Of a DNA stretch of 63,792 bases, positions 27,105-35,554 are shown one piece after another. The notes below the pieces were generated by a model. It was not told where the DNA came from. It was given only the letters and a program-made list of their open reading frames with translations, and made no database searches. The DNA lies in the NCBI GenBank assembly GCA_002731825.1, contig PCCS01000006.1, forward strand, positions 1 to 63,792, in the 5' to 3' direction. Position 1 is the first letter of the stretch, and each line of letters opens with the position of its first letter. Both the position numbers and the translations under genes were made by a program. Source of the stretch: Myxococcales bacterium. Lineage in GTDB: Bacteria; Myxococcota_A; Bradymonadia; UBA7976; UBA1532.

Positions 27105-28330
27105 CAGCGCTGACCGGGTTCAAGAATTTGAAATAGGTTGGGCCGCACCTGGTCTGAGGGCTTAGCAACGCCTGCTTTACGAGCGGACCATTGACGTTTG
27201 GCAAATGTTGTTCGACTCAAGATGTCTACAGCCTCCGGAGAGCCTGGCTGCGGAATAGGTTGGTCCACCTCATTCAAATAGTCCAAGTGCTCGAAGGCTG
27301 TCATCGTCAGGTGTGTACGCTCACACACATAGGCGCTTCGACGACCCGCTGAACCATGCTCAGCGTGGGATATGCCTGGACAGTAATGGCACTTGCCCTG
27401 AAAGCTACATCCGCCGCAGTCACTCTCATAACTGGCCCGCGTGACCTCCCGTTGGCGTTTTATAGCCGTACTATCGCGCCATAAGGATTTGAACGAGACC
27501 TCTCGGAGATCTCCGATAGGGTCCCTCCAATTGAGGCACGGGTACAAAATGCCGTCGGGCGAAATATAGGCCATGGCCGTGCCAGCACCGCACGTGCGTG
27601 CCGTCGGCGATGCATCTGGCATGTTAGCCCAATGAGTGACCATACCTCTACGTTCAGCGACTTGATGCATCATCGCCAGAACACGTTCTCCATCATGAAC
27701 ACCGATTGAACAAAGGCCAAAGTCACTTTGGTCATCGGGTACGATATGAGCATCCAATTCCCAGGAGGCACCGATGTCTTCTGCTATGGGACCGACGGTC
27801 TGATAGGTATCTCGGTTTTGAACCATGACCGGTGTTTTGAAGTTGACAGCAACGTCGCGGGCGACAAGCCGTCTGGCCGCATCCAATGTTTTCTTATGAC
27901 TGCCCGGAATCAGCGTAACGGCCTCATGTTCAGCCGCGTTTGCTGAGTAGACTGATAGGCTCACCCGCGCAACACCGATTCGGGCGAGTTCGTCAGCCAT
28001 GTCCTCATCAATAAAGTTCCCATGGGTATTGATTCGAACATCGAAGTCGCGTTCCCGAGCCGCTCGCATAATATCGATGCCATCCGGTCTCAGAAATGGG
28101 TCTCCACCACTGAAGAGGATCGATAAAGTGCCTGCTTCAACAAGTTGGTCTAGTACGGCGATACTTTCGTCCACATCAAGTTCAGGCTTACGCCGATCTG
28201 TGAGATAGCAGTGCACGCATTTATGGTCGCAACGCCACGTTAAGTCCCAATGAACAGTAAAGGGAATCGTGTTGTCGATGGCTGACTTTACGAAGCCAGA
28301 CCAATCTGACTGAGCATCGAACTTGCCCAT
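27104..28330 (-). CDS. Radical SAM/SPASM peptide-modifying enzyme
   Basis: The 408-residue enzyme carries the radical SAM cluster motif CDHKCVHC (C34, C38, C41), the SAM-binding SGGDPF (74-79) and a TIM-barrel core. A C-terminal SPASM region has Cys at 247, 265, 305, 308, 314, 317 and 336, enough for two auxiliary Fe-S clusters. This composition is typical of PqqE, anaerobic sulfatase maturases and enzymes that build thioether or carbon-carbon links in ribosomal peptides. It starts at ATG 28330 with GGAGGG just upstream, 43 nt inside the end of the HprK-like gene, so the two are coupled. The PqqD-like gene upstream could supply the peptide-recognition element, because no such domain is fused here. 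Confidence 0.92.
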   Translation of the reverse strand: MGKFDAQSDWSGFVKSAIDNTIPFTVHWDLTWRCDHKCVHCYLTDRRKPELDVDESIAVLDQLVEAGTLSILFSGGDPFLRPDGIDIMRAARERDFDVRINTHGNFIDEDMADELARIGVARVSLSVYSANAAEHEAVTLIPGSHKKTLDAARRLVARDVAVNFKTPVMVQNRDTYQTVGPIAEDIGASWELDAHIVPDDQSDFGLCSIGVHDGERVLAMMHQVAERRGMVTHWANMPDASPTARTCGAGTAMAYISPDGILYPCLNWRDPIGDLREVSFKSLWRDSTAIKRQREVTRASYESDCGGCSFQGKCHYCPGISHAEHGSAGRRSAYVCERTHLTMTAFEHLDYLNEVDQPIPQPGSPEAVDILSRTTFAKRQWSARKAGVAKPSDQVRPNLFQILEPGQR

Positions 28331-29052
28331 AGTCCCTCCTTAGGAAACGAAACTTGAATTCGCTCTGTTGAGTCTACCAATTGAACCACAAAGGTCATTA
28401 AGCGGTCCGTATCAACTTCAGATGCACCATACATGATGACAGAGCGCATAACCCATTCGATCATGTCAACAGTGCCCAAATCGCAACGCGCCAGTGTTGG
28501 AGACTGAACGAGCTTCACGATGCCGGCCAGCTCGCAGCTCGACGCATCCAATGGCAGGCGCCGACCATCGCTCCAAAAGGGCGTACCCCAAACACGATAG
28601 TCATTTTTATCTTTGACGAGAACCACACGCTCATCGCTCAATACTCGATCAAAACCACCGTTTATCGCGGTCGATTTCCCTGTGCCCGACGGACCTGGCA
28701 TGAGCCACGCTTGACCATCAATGACACCAACTGATGCGTGCATTAATATACCGCCAAGCTGGCTCACTCCAACAAATAAGGCCAGTTCTAAACATGCAAG
28801 AAAGCCCGATATGTCGCCAGAAACCCAAGCGTAAGCCCGCCGCTCATGTGCGCTAAAACTCAGGTCGTGCCGGCAATAGGTAAATGAGCCCAACAAAAGT
28901 CGATGGTCATCAGCCGAAACGAAAGTCAGCTCAACTGAATGCTCAACGGGTCGAGGACACCTAAAGGGTCCGAAATCGTATTGAGTTAAAAAATGGCTGT
29001 ATCCAGCTCCGCTCAAACGGATCTCAATCGGCCCAATGTAAAGATGACCCAT
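28288..29052 (-). CDS. HPr kinase-like ATPase of the RiPP-like cluster
   Basis: A 254-residue protein related to the C-terminal domain of HPr kinase/phosphorylase: MHASVGV, then the P-loop GPSGTGKST (residues 120-128) and SDE (139-141), the usual order in HprK-like proteins. No PTS gene is nearby, and full-length HprK features are missing. Such stand-alone HprK-like proteins are known next to PqqD-like proteins in several RiPP clusters, including lasso peptide clusters, where some phosphorylate the peptide. It starts 15 nt after the stop of the small peptide gene and overlaps the radical SAM gene. Confidence 0.82.
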   Translation of the reverse strand: MGHLYIGPIEIRLSGAGYSHFLTQYDFGPFRCPRPVEHSVELTFVSADDHRLLLGSFTYCRHDLSFSAHERRAYAWVSGDISGFLACLELALFVGVSQLGGILMHASVGVIDGQAWLMPGPSGTGKSTAINGGFDRVLSDERVVLVKDKNDYRVWGTPFWSDGRRLPLDASSCELAGIVKLVQSPTLARCDLGTVDMIEWVMRSVIMYGASEVDTDRLMTFVVQLVDSTERIQVSFPKEGLWASSMLSQIGLAS

Positions 29053-29067
29053 CGGTTTGACTTTTGG

Positions 29068-29244
29068 CTACGACTGCATGGAACAGAGCGCTGGAAAAGC
29101 CGGACTGGCGTTCCGCGTTGCTGGATTACATGCGAGGGACTTTCTTTCGAATGCAAGCGACGACATGAAGTCGGGTGCCGTGTATGGACGACGCTCATCC
29201 TGTTGTTTGGCTGCTTGGCTTATCTCTGTCTTTTTCTTCGACAT
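29068..29244 (-). CDS. Putative RiPP precursor peptide (58 aa)
   Basis: A short gene translated directly from the minus strand. It has an AGGAGT ribosome-binding site 6 nt before its ATG, among the best in this window. It sits between the lipoprotein gene (17 nt upstream) and the HprK-like gene (15 nt downstream). The peptide has a Lys/Gln/Glu-rich leader (MSKKKTEISQAAKQQDERR), a YTAPDF element (21-26), an FERKSLAC block (32-39), and a C-terminal stretch NPATRNASPAFPALCSMQS. The only cysteines are C39 and C54. A hydrophilic leader followed by a Cys-, Ser- and Pro-containing tail beside a radical SAM/SPASM gene is the classic precursor layout. The FE...LAC element resembles short peptides I recall near similar genes in other phyla; that recollection is unverified. 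No export signal is present. Confidence 0.72.
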   Translation of the reverse strand: MSKKKTEISQAAKQQDERRPYTAPDFMSSLAFERKSLACNPATRNASPAFPALCSMQS

Positions 29245-29261
29245 TTGGTCACTCCTGACGA

Positions 29262-32200
29262 CTACTGATAAATGATCAGCTGAAGATTTGTGTCTCCAGG
29301 CTGTTTGACAACGGCTCCGATATCATCACGGTTGTCATTGTTCGTATCTCCAAGTCCTGCGACACCGATTTTTGGTAGATCCGGTTCGTCGAGTACGATG
29401 TGCGCGCCGCGGGGTGCTTCAGCTGCTCCATCCCCAAACTGCCCAAGTCCATCATTGTAGAAAACAAAGGCATCTGCATCGGCATCTGCATGTGTGACGA
29501 TCAGATCTTCAAAACCATCACCATCTAAATCACCAGCGAAGTCGAAAACGTTTCCAAAAAGTGCTCGGCTCCGGCCAAAACAGTCGATTGGTTGGTCATT
29601 TTCGTCAAACACCACCACACGCCGATTGATGCCGTCTGCGACTGCAAAATTAGCAATGCCTCCTGGGTCACCATCCAAATCTTTACCACCGATGATATGT
29701 TCACCGTACCCGTCGGGGTCTGCGGAACACACATGTGCGATCAAAGCTGTCTCTGGGTTGTTCGGCGCGTAAGTAATTGAATCGGGCAAGTCGACGCCGC
29801 CGTTAAATCGATAAATGACACTGGGATTACCCGCACTGAAGATGATGTCATCTCGCGCATCCCCGCTAATATTACCCGCGCTCGCACCCGCATAGCCCGC
29901 TTTTCCATCTGGAACAGTCAAGACGATGACACCATCGCTGCTATTTGCTGGATCGTCATCCAAAACGACCGAGTCTGGTAATGCTGGCCAGTCACCTCGA
30001 CCCGAAACCACGAAAGCGGTTGTTGGGTTTTGCTGGGCGAAACTCCCACCTAGAAACACATCTCCAAGACTTGCACCATCTCCAGCGCGCTGGTTAAAAT
30101 TACCGGCTGCAGCCACAACACTGATGAATCGACCATTGCTTGTCGTGATCAAAGCATCCGGTGTCGCGAGAGTTGAGCGATCGCAAGCGGCATCACAGCC
30201 GAAGTAAATAACAACGGCCGAGCCCGCAAACTGATTTTGAAAGCCGATGACCGCAAAATCTGCCGCACCATCACCATTTACATCTCCGATATTCGCAGCA
30301 CCGAGCCCAAAGAAACCTTGAAAAATTGAACCCGGAATCTCAAGTGGAAGCACGGTCAGCGCATCCTGGTCAGCTGCACCGAAGACAACTGAGGCAACAG
30401 ATGCCCCTGCCTGTGAGCCAACGACCAAAGTATCATTAAGTCCGTCGCCGTCTAAATCGCCAGCTCCAATGACTTGAGACCCTTGATTAAAAAATTCACT
30501 GTCGTCCAGCTGTCCTAGAATGGGTTCGACGTCAACGGTTCTTCGGTTCATCGTCAGATCGACAACAACCTGGCTAATCGAGCTCATTCGACCTGCATCA
30601 TCAATCGCTCTCACGGCAAGGTGATGGGTCTTGTTTTGCTGGAGTCCGTCCTGGATGGCCGGTCCCGGTCCAACACCGGTCAGCGAAACCAGTTCTTGAC
30701 CACCGGGTGCAAGCGTTGAGGGTATGACCAGTTCTGATGCGGAGGCATTCTGCCAGGCTGTTTCATCAGCGAAGGCGGTGTCCGCGCGTCTCACGGCGTA
30801 TTGTTGAACCTGTCCACCGGCATCACCATCATCTCCTGGCGCGATAAAAGTCAGGCTCACATCCGTTGAACGGTTATCATTGATTTGCCCGACGAGACCA
30901 CTGACGGCAGATGGAGCAGCGGGATCTGCATTGACCGCCCAAGTTGCACAACCCGCATTGCCCGCTTCATCCGTGACGCACAGCTGCAATGTTCGATTGC
31001 CCGCATTGAGGGTCACGCCAGCAAAGCTGACCAGTGCCGGACTCTCGGAATTGATCACGATTGGTTCACCGATGGCCGCGCCGTCAATTCGGAGCAGAGC
31101 CGTCCTGGAAGTCACCACAGAGTTTTCGGATACGTTGACTTGAATCAAAGCTTGCTGCCCTGCGGTCGCTGCATCGGAATCCGTCAGCACAGACGCACCG
31201 TCGAGCGGTTGTATGACAGAGAGCACGGGGCTCGAGAGATCAACTGACAGAGCTTGGTTAGATGAGTCGAGGGTGCTGTTATCGGCTGCTCGAACACGAA
31301 ATCTTACGTTCCGCTGCCCTTCGATAAAGGTGACCGCGGGAAATGAAACAGCGCCCCCGGCCGGCACCACCGATTCAGCAATTTGCTCTCCGTCAACAAG
31401 CAGTAAAATCTGCGCGCCAACGCAAGCCTGGTCCAGTAAATCAACGCGACCATTGATATCCAAAGTCAACTCATTGCCACTTCTAATACCATCTGCCGCA
31501 CCCAGAATGGCCGGGTTGGAGGCAAAGCCGGAAATGCTACTGGTGCAACCCGGAATCTGCAATTCGACAGCCACATTTGGCGACGTGCCCGTATTGCCGC
31601 AGGCATCCGCCGCAGAAAGCTGCATCGTCTGCGTTCCAGGGGAGAGCGTCACACGGACGGGAGCCTGGTTCTGACCAGCCGCCGGTGCCAAGAGCGGGCT
31701 TGGCGCCGTTTCAGCTGGTGCTCCATTGACGCTGACGTCGATGGATTCACCTTCCTCGACGGGCGAGGCGGCATCCAGTTGTACGATAAGATCAACTTGA
31801 AACCCGTTGGCAGAGTTCGCGTCTGCATCATCATTCTCTGTCAAAATAGACCCATCGATCAAACCGTCGATGCGAAGATTGGGCGCAATGGTGTCGACCA
31901 ATAGAGGCACCGCGGCAGGCTGGGTCCAATCATCCATGCCATCAACTTGAACAAACCCACTGACGCTGCCCACATTCGAGCAATTATCGGCAACGGTTAC
32001 AGCGAGATTGTGGGCGCCTTCGTCAATGGTCTGCGTGGCAAAGTCGACCGTATCGGTTTGAACTTGCTGAGATGCGATTTCAATGCCGTCGAGCACCATA
32101 CGTGCCGTCACCGTATCACCCTGCTGTCGGCCCGTGTTGATTTGAACTGCGTATTGAAGCCCGTCGGTGTTTGCATCAGCATCAGCATCAGCATTCAAAC

Positions 32201-34979
32201 AAGCTGCTTGAACGATATTGGTCAGGCTCGGCGTAGGGACAGTTGTGTCCACTTGCACTGGTAGAGTCACGACGTCAGCGCCTTCGGTGGCAATGGAATT
32301 ACCGGCTAGATCTGACCCGGTGACATTCAATGTCCTTGTGCCTTCGGATAAGTCGATTGTGATGTTACCCTGATTATTGACCACGGCCGTTGAACCCCGA
32401 GCGGCGCCATCGTCGGTGACCAGACGAATAATTTGACCATCTTCCAACCCTTCGGTCTGCACACGAACTTGGAATTGGGCTGACGAACCAGGCGCGCCGA
32501 CATTCCGCCTTTCCATTCGGTTAATACACCCATCGTTGTCGGCATCATCAACCGCGGTTAATTGAGTCACACGAGGTGCCTGGCAATCGATATTGAGGGC
32601 CACAGGTGCAGACTCTACACGGTCACCAAAAACCCCCACGAATGTAATATCGTGTTGGCCATCAGCAAGCGTGAGGGGGCACGCAACCTGGGCTCCGTTG
32701 TCGCTCGATCCTGTGATGCGACAGGCGCCTGCCAAAGCGGATGATGCACCATTGCACTGGGCGATTGGCGCCGTTTGTTGGACATTTGTGCAGACAAAGA
32801 ACTCAGCGCCTTCGGCCATCCCTTGACCGATGGCAGTCAACTCAAATTGGCAACCCGCTCGGTTGCTGTCTGTGTCTGAATCAGCATTCACAAATCCCGG
32901 AGATGGAGTGAGAATACGCGCTTCACGAGCCGACGGCGAGATCGACGCAGTCAAGGATGCACTGGCCGATACATTGCATTGGTCCGTCACGCCAGCCGTA
33001 ATCAGGACATCGCCCAAGGGGACCGTCGTTGCGGGCAACGATAGAATTGAGCAGTCAGCCCCCTCTGGGACATTGACACTGTAAGGACTTCCAGCCAACG
33101 CAGGCACTGTTGTCACGTTCAGCGCTTGGCCACCTGCTCCGCAAACTTCAAATCGAAAACCACTCTGGGTTCCGGCTGTCGCTGGATCTTCATCGACAAA
33201 TGTTGCTGATTCATCCGGACTTAAAATACGTACTGTCGGTCCTTGCCGATCGATGATGATCGGAAATTCCTGCGGCTCAATCTCCACATCGACCAGGCCG
33301 AGTACTTGGCCTGCAAGAGACACTGTGTAGTTTCCATCTGGCAAGTCGAGCGAATCGAGTGCAAATCCATAGCGTTCGCCACCACGCGGTTCAAAGTCAA
33401 CCACGAGGTCGTTATTCAATTGGTCTGACGAAATCGTTGCGCTCAGCGTCGGTTGGTTTCCATCGAGGTCCATGCCCGTACCAGCAAAATCAACGGCATC
33501 AGTGCGCACACAGGTCGGTGCTTGGACCGGGGTGAAGAGGCTGAAGCTAGGCCGGTCAAAGAATGCCCTCCAGACAACTTCTCGAGCTGTCGATGGGTTG
33601 CTTGTCCCTCCGATGACTGTGCGACAAATGAACTCGCCTCGTTCCGATTGTTGAAAGGTGACGACGACAGCGTCATTGGCGGGATCATCATCGAACAAAT
33701 CTGATCGGTTGATGGCATCTCCCGGCCCACGGGCTCGATCGACAAAAACAGGGCTGCCGCTGACCGCAGCGCATTCAATTGAAATCGGGTAGTCAACATC
33801 GTCAGGTCGTGGATCGACCAATTCGATAGAGACTGGAATTTGAGCGCCAGCACGGGTTGGCTCCAAGTCAAGTCCGAAAACCAATAAGGCGCCATCGCTG
33901 GGTTCAACGATTTGTGCGGTCGGAACCACAGCATCTAAGCGCATTGAATATGCATCCGATTGCCCATCTTCGCCACAAACATCAGTCGCTGAGAGGGTTA
34001 TATTGCCTGCGTAGAAGGCGCCTCGTGCAATCGCGACCTCGAATCGAAATTGACCATTATCATCGACGCGTACATCGGCTGGTGCATTATTCAGGTCAGG
34101 TTCAAAACTCAGTTGAACTCGGCCACCAGGTTCGACACCGTTTGTTCGTCCTTGAATCGCCCAATAGATGAGGCCGCCTTCTTGTTCACCATCGGCTATA
34201 AGGCGCGTATTAACTCGACCCACGTTGAATTCATTTAACTCGAATTGAGGGCCAGATGTACGAACAGAGAGGGGATATGGACCAACCACTGTCGGATCAG
34301 CCAAGCCATCACTGGCGCTGACTGTGATCGTGTTCTCTCCGTCACGCAAAGTCACCCGTTGTGTCGCGACTCCATCGACTGTCTGGACCGTAATCGCGGG
34401 GAGATTGTTAACCATAAAAACGACATCGGGACAACTGGTCTGAGCACTCAATGTCGTTTGAAACCCGGGGGCGGCTGCATCTTCATCAGCCGATGCGCCT
34501 AAATCGCAGCCAGCACCACTCGGCTGGGGACTGACTGTCACAGCGCAATCGAATGAACGGACCTGGACGCGCACTTCAGCGCGCGCAGCATCGCCATCTG
34601 ATGGTTCTAAAATTGCGGCAATTTGATAGTTTCCGTTTCTATCGAAAGGCACGGAAGCATCTAATTCGATAACACCACTCTCAACATCGACAACTTGAGG
34701 CATCGCATCGGCAACATTGAGTTGTAGCGTGCCGTCAGTCACCAACTTAATATCGAGGGTCACCTTGAATTGGAGTCCGTTGGTCACGTCTCCATCCAAG
34801 TCATCATCGGCGGTCAGCTCGGCATTATTGGTCGGAGAAAGAATGACAACCTGATTCAAATTGCCCGCATCAGGTCGCGGCGGCAAATTCGGAGCTGATG
34901 AATCATCGCAGCCGAGAGCGAGTCCCACCATCGTTAAGACCGCGATGGTGAACCTATTTTTCCAGTACGAACCAAACAT
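29262..34979 (-). CDS. Giant FG-GAP/Ig-like lipoprotein (1,905 aa)
   Basis: A secreted lipoprotein: hydrophobic signal then lipobox LALGC with the lipidated Cys24, followed by a Pro/Asn linker. Residues of roughly 45-1400 form many repeated immunoglobulin-like modules. Each contains an Asp-rich signature of the form D-x-D-A-x-x-x-G-x-Q (for example DADADANTDGLQYAVQI and NDDADANSANGFQVDLIV) and pairs of Cys. A fibronectin-like segment follows (VSLTFIAPGDDGDAGGQVQQYAVRRA). The last 430 residues are FG-GAP/integrin-like repeats with calcium-type loops (DLDGDGLND, DVNGDGAAD, DTNNDNRDD). It is expected on the outer membrane surface. It lies inside the RiPP-like cluster, 17 nt before the peptide gene, so it is probably co-transcribed with it. 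Its function is unknown; adhesion or display is an inference. Confidence 0.85.
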   Translation of the reverse strand: MFGSYWKNRFTIAVLTMVGLALGCDDSSAPNLPPRPDAGNLNQVVILSPTNNAELTADDDLDGDVTNGLQFKVTLDIKLVTDGTLQLNVADAMPQVVDVESGVIELDASVPFDRNGNYQIAAILEPSDGDAARAEVRVQVRSFDCAVTVSPQPSGAGCDLGASADEDAAAPGFQTTLSAQTSCPDVVFMVNNLPAITVQTVDGVATQRVTLRDGENTITVSASDGLADPTVVGPYPLSVRTSGPQFELNEFNVGRVNTRLIADGEQEGGLIYWAIQGRTNGVEPGGRVQLSFEPDLNNAPADVRVDDNGQFRFEVAIARGAFYAGNITLSATDVCGEDGQSDAYSMRLDAVVPTAQIVEPSDGALLVFGLDLEPTRAGAQIPVSIELVDPRPDDVDYPISIECAAVSGSPVFVDRARGPGDAINRSDLFDDDPANDAVVVTFQQSERGEFICRTVIGGTSNPSTAREVVWRAFFDRPSFSLFTPVQAPTCVRTDAVDFAGTGMDLDGNQPTLSATISSDQLNNDLVVDFEPRGGERYGFALDSLDLPDGNYTVSLAGQVLGLVDVEIEPQEFPIIIDRQGPTVRILSPDESATFVDEDPATAGTQSGFRFEVCGAGGQALNVTTVPALAGSPYSVNVPEGADCSILSLPATTVPLGDVLITAGVTDQCNVSASASLTASISPSAREARILTPSPGFVNADSDTDSNRAGCQFELTAIGQGMAEGAEFFVCTNVQQTAPIAQCNGASSALAGACRITGSSDNGAQVACPLTLADGQHDITFVGVFGDRVESAPVALNIDCQAPRVTQLTAVDDADNDGCINRMERRNVGAPGSSAQFQVRVQTEGLEDGQIIRLVTDDGAARGSTAVVNNQGNITIDLSEGTRTLNVTGSDLAGNSIATEGADVVTLPVQVDTTVPTPSLTNIVQAACLNADADADANTDGLQYAVQINTGRQQGDTVTARMVLDGIEIASQQVQTDTVDFATQTIDEGAHNLAVTVADNCSNVGSVSGFVQVDGMDDWTQPAAVPLLVDTIAPNLRIDGLIDGSILTENDDADANSANGFQVDLIVQLDAASPVEEGESIDVSVNGAPAETAPSPLLAPAAGQNQAPVRVTLSPGTQTMQLSAADACGNTGTSPNVAVELQIPGCTSSISGFASNPAILGAADGIRSGNELTLDINGRVDLLDQACVGAQILLLVDGEQIAESVVPAGGAVSFPAVTFIEGQRNVRFRVRAADNSTLDSSNQALSVDLSSPVLSVIQPLDGASVLTDSDAATAGQQALIQVNVSENSVVTSRTALLRIDGAAIGEPIVINSESPALVSFAGVTLNAGNRTLQLCVTDEAGNAGCATWAVNADPAAPSAVSGLVGQINDNRSTDVSLTFIAPGDDGDAGGQVQQYAVRRADTAFADETAWQNASASELVIPSTLAPGGQELVSLTGVGPGPAIQDGLQQNKTHHLAVRAIDDAGRMSSISQVVVDLTMNRRTVDVEPILGQLDDSEFFNQGSQVIGAGDLDGDGLNDTLVVGSQAGASVASVVFGAADQDALTVLPLEIPGSIFQGFFGLGAANIGDVNGDGAADFAVIGFQNQFAGSAVVIYFGCDAACDRSTLATPDALITTSNGRFISVVAAAGNFNQRAGDGASLGDVFLGGSFAQQNPTTAFVVSGRGDWPALPDSVVLDDDPANSSDGVIVLTVPDGKAGYAGASAGNISGDARDDIIFSAGNPSVIYRFNGGVDLPDSITYAPNNPETALIAHVCSADPDGYGEHIIGGKDLDGDPGGIANFAVADGINRRVVVFDENDQPIDCFGRSRALFGNVFDFAGDLDGDGFEDLIVTHADADADAFVFYNDGLGQFGDGAAEAPRGAHIVLDEPDLPKIGVAGLGDTNNDNRDDIGAVVKQPGDTNLQLIIYQ

Positions 34980-35216
34980 GAGAGATCATCTCCAAGTCTC
35001 AATCTTCAAATTACTAGCGTAGTCTCCCACAAAAGTGGGAATGGTGTCACGGGCTGAGCGCATCTGCGATGCATCCTTGCCCTATAAAGGTCCTCCCGAC
35101 CACACAATTTTCGCGTTCAGCGCCCTTTATGTCCATGAAGGACATTTTTTGAGCTAAATATGCCATGCGATCCATGCTGGTCTGCTATGGGCACTCTACT
35201 CAGGTTGGTGGGAAAA
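34980..35216 (-). promoter_or_regulatory. Structured leader between pqqD-like and lipoprotein genes
   Basis: This 237-nt gap contains no supported gene. Read on the minus strand it holds a weak promoter-like pair, TTGTGT and TATAGG with 15 nt between (35081-35107). Next is an imperfect hairpin closed by GGGC/GCCC with an inner GCATC/GATGC stem (35051-35082). Then comes a perfect 6-bp stem-loop TCCCAC-TTTT-GTGGGA (35025-35040). No T-run follows, so they are not simple terminators. No known riboswitch consensus was recognised. Confidence 0.35.
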
Positions 35217-35498
35217 TCAATCGGATGTGTACTGAATTAAGTCACGCTCGGCGAGTTTATCGAGAAAAGCGTTTAGATCTGATTGAGCGGTGGCCTCATC
35301 GACCTGAAACTCATCGATCAAGAGGTCACGTATAGAGTCACAGGTATGGCTACGTTCAATAATTCTGGCCCAAATGAAAGACCCAACCTCGTTCAATCTC
35401 TGTAATTGGTCGGTACGCGGATCTAAAATCAGTGCGCAGCCATCCACAATCCGAGCTGCAACTCGGCGGTGGGGCATGATCAGTTTGGTCGAATCCAT
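35217..35498 (-). CDS. PqqD-like peptide chaperone (RRE)
   Basis: A 93-residue stand-alone PqqD-family protein: a three-strand beta part (RRVAARIVDGCALILDPRT) containing the conserved LNEVGSFIW segment, then helices with DSIRDLLIDEFQVDEATAQSDLNAFLDKLAERDLI. PqqD proteins bind the leader of a ribosomal peptide and present it to the modifying enzyme, here probably the radical SAM/SPASM protein. The ATG at 35498 has AGGAG 8-9 nt upstream, and that site is part of a strong hairpin. It follows etfA by 54 nt on the same strand and starts the RiPP-like cluster. Confidence 0.88.
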   Translation of the reverse strand: MDSTKLIMPHRRVAARIVDGCALILDPRTDQLQRLNEVGSFIWARIIERSHTCDSIRDLLIDEFQVDEATAQSDLNAFLDKLAERDLIQYTSD

Positions 35499-35503
35499 GA
35501 AAA

Positions 35504-35554
35504 AAGCTCCTATCTATCGCCGGCCCTGAGGACCGACGATAGACGAGTGAGCTT
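35504..35554 (-). terminator. Hairpin after etfA burying the pqqD ribosome-binding site
   Basis: On the minus strand a 13-bp stem (CTATCGTCGGTCC with GGGCCGGCGATAG, G-T pairs allowed, 3-nt loop) sits inside a second 6-bp stem (AAGCTC with GAGCTT). The outer arm starts in the etfA stop codon, and the other arm contains part of the AGGAG site of the pqqD-like gene. A T-run follows and runs up to the pqqD ATG. It can act as intrinsic terminator, translation switch or both. Confidence 0.7.

Noticed and set aside
29013-29198. Alternative minus-strand frame of 61 codons over the small peptide gene
   Set aside because: It overlaps the HprK-like start, lacks a good ribosome-binding site and has an unnatural Arg/Ser/His-rich composition. 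The frame at 29068..29244 uses the AGGAGT site.
29276-34502. Many open frames inside the giant lipoprotein gene on both strands
   Set aside because: Repetitive codon use (Asp/Ala/Thr-rich) keeps other frames open; none shows a coherent protein.
35047-35175. A 42-codon minus-strand frame in the gap between the pqqD-like and lipoprotein genes, considered as a second precursor peptide
   Set aside because: No ribosome-binding site precedes its ATG, the composition shows no leader/core division, and it overlaps the stem-loops. The peptide at 29068..29244 is far better supported.
34980-35216. Possible cyclic-di-GMP riboswitch because of the GGGCAAGG string
   Set aside because: The rest of the GEMM consensus (the GACGCAAAGCC-type core and tetraloop receptor) is missing.
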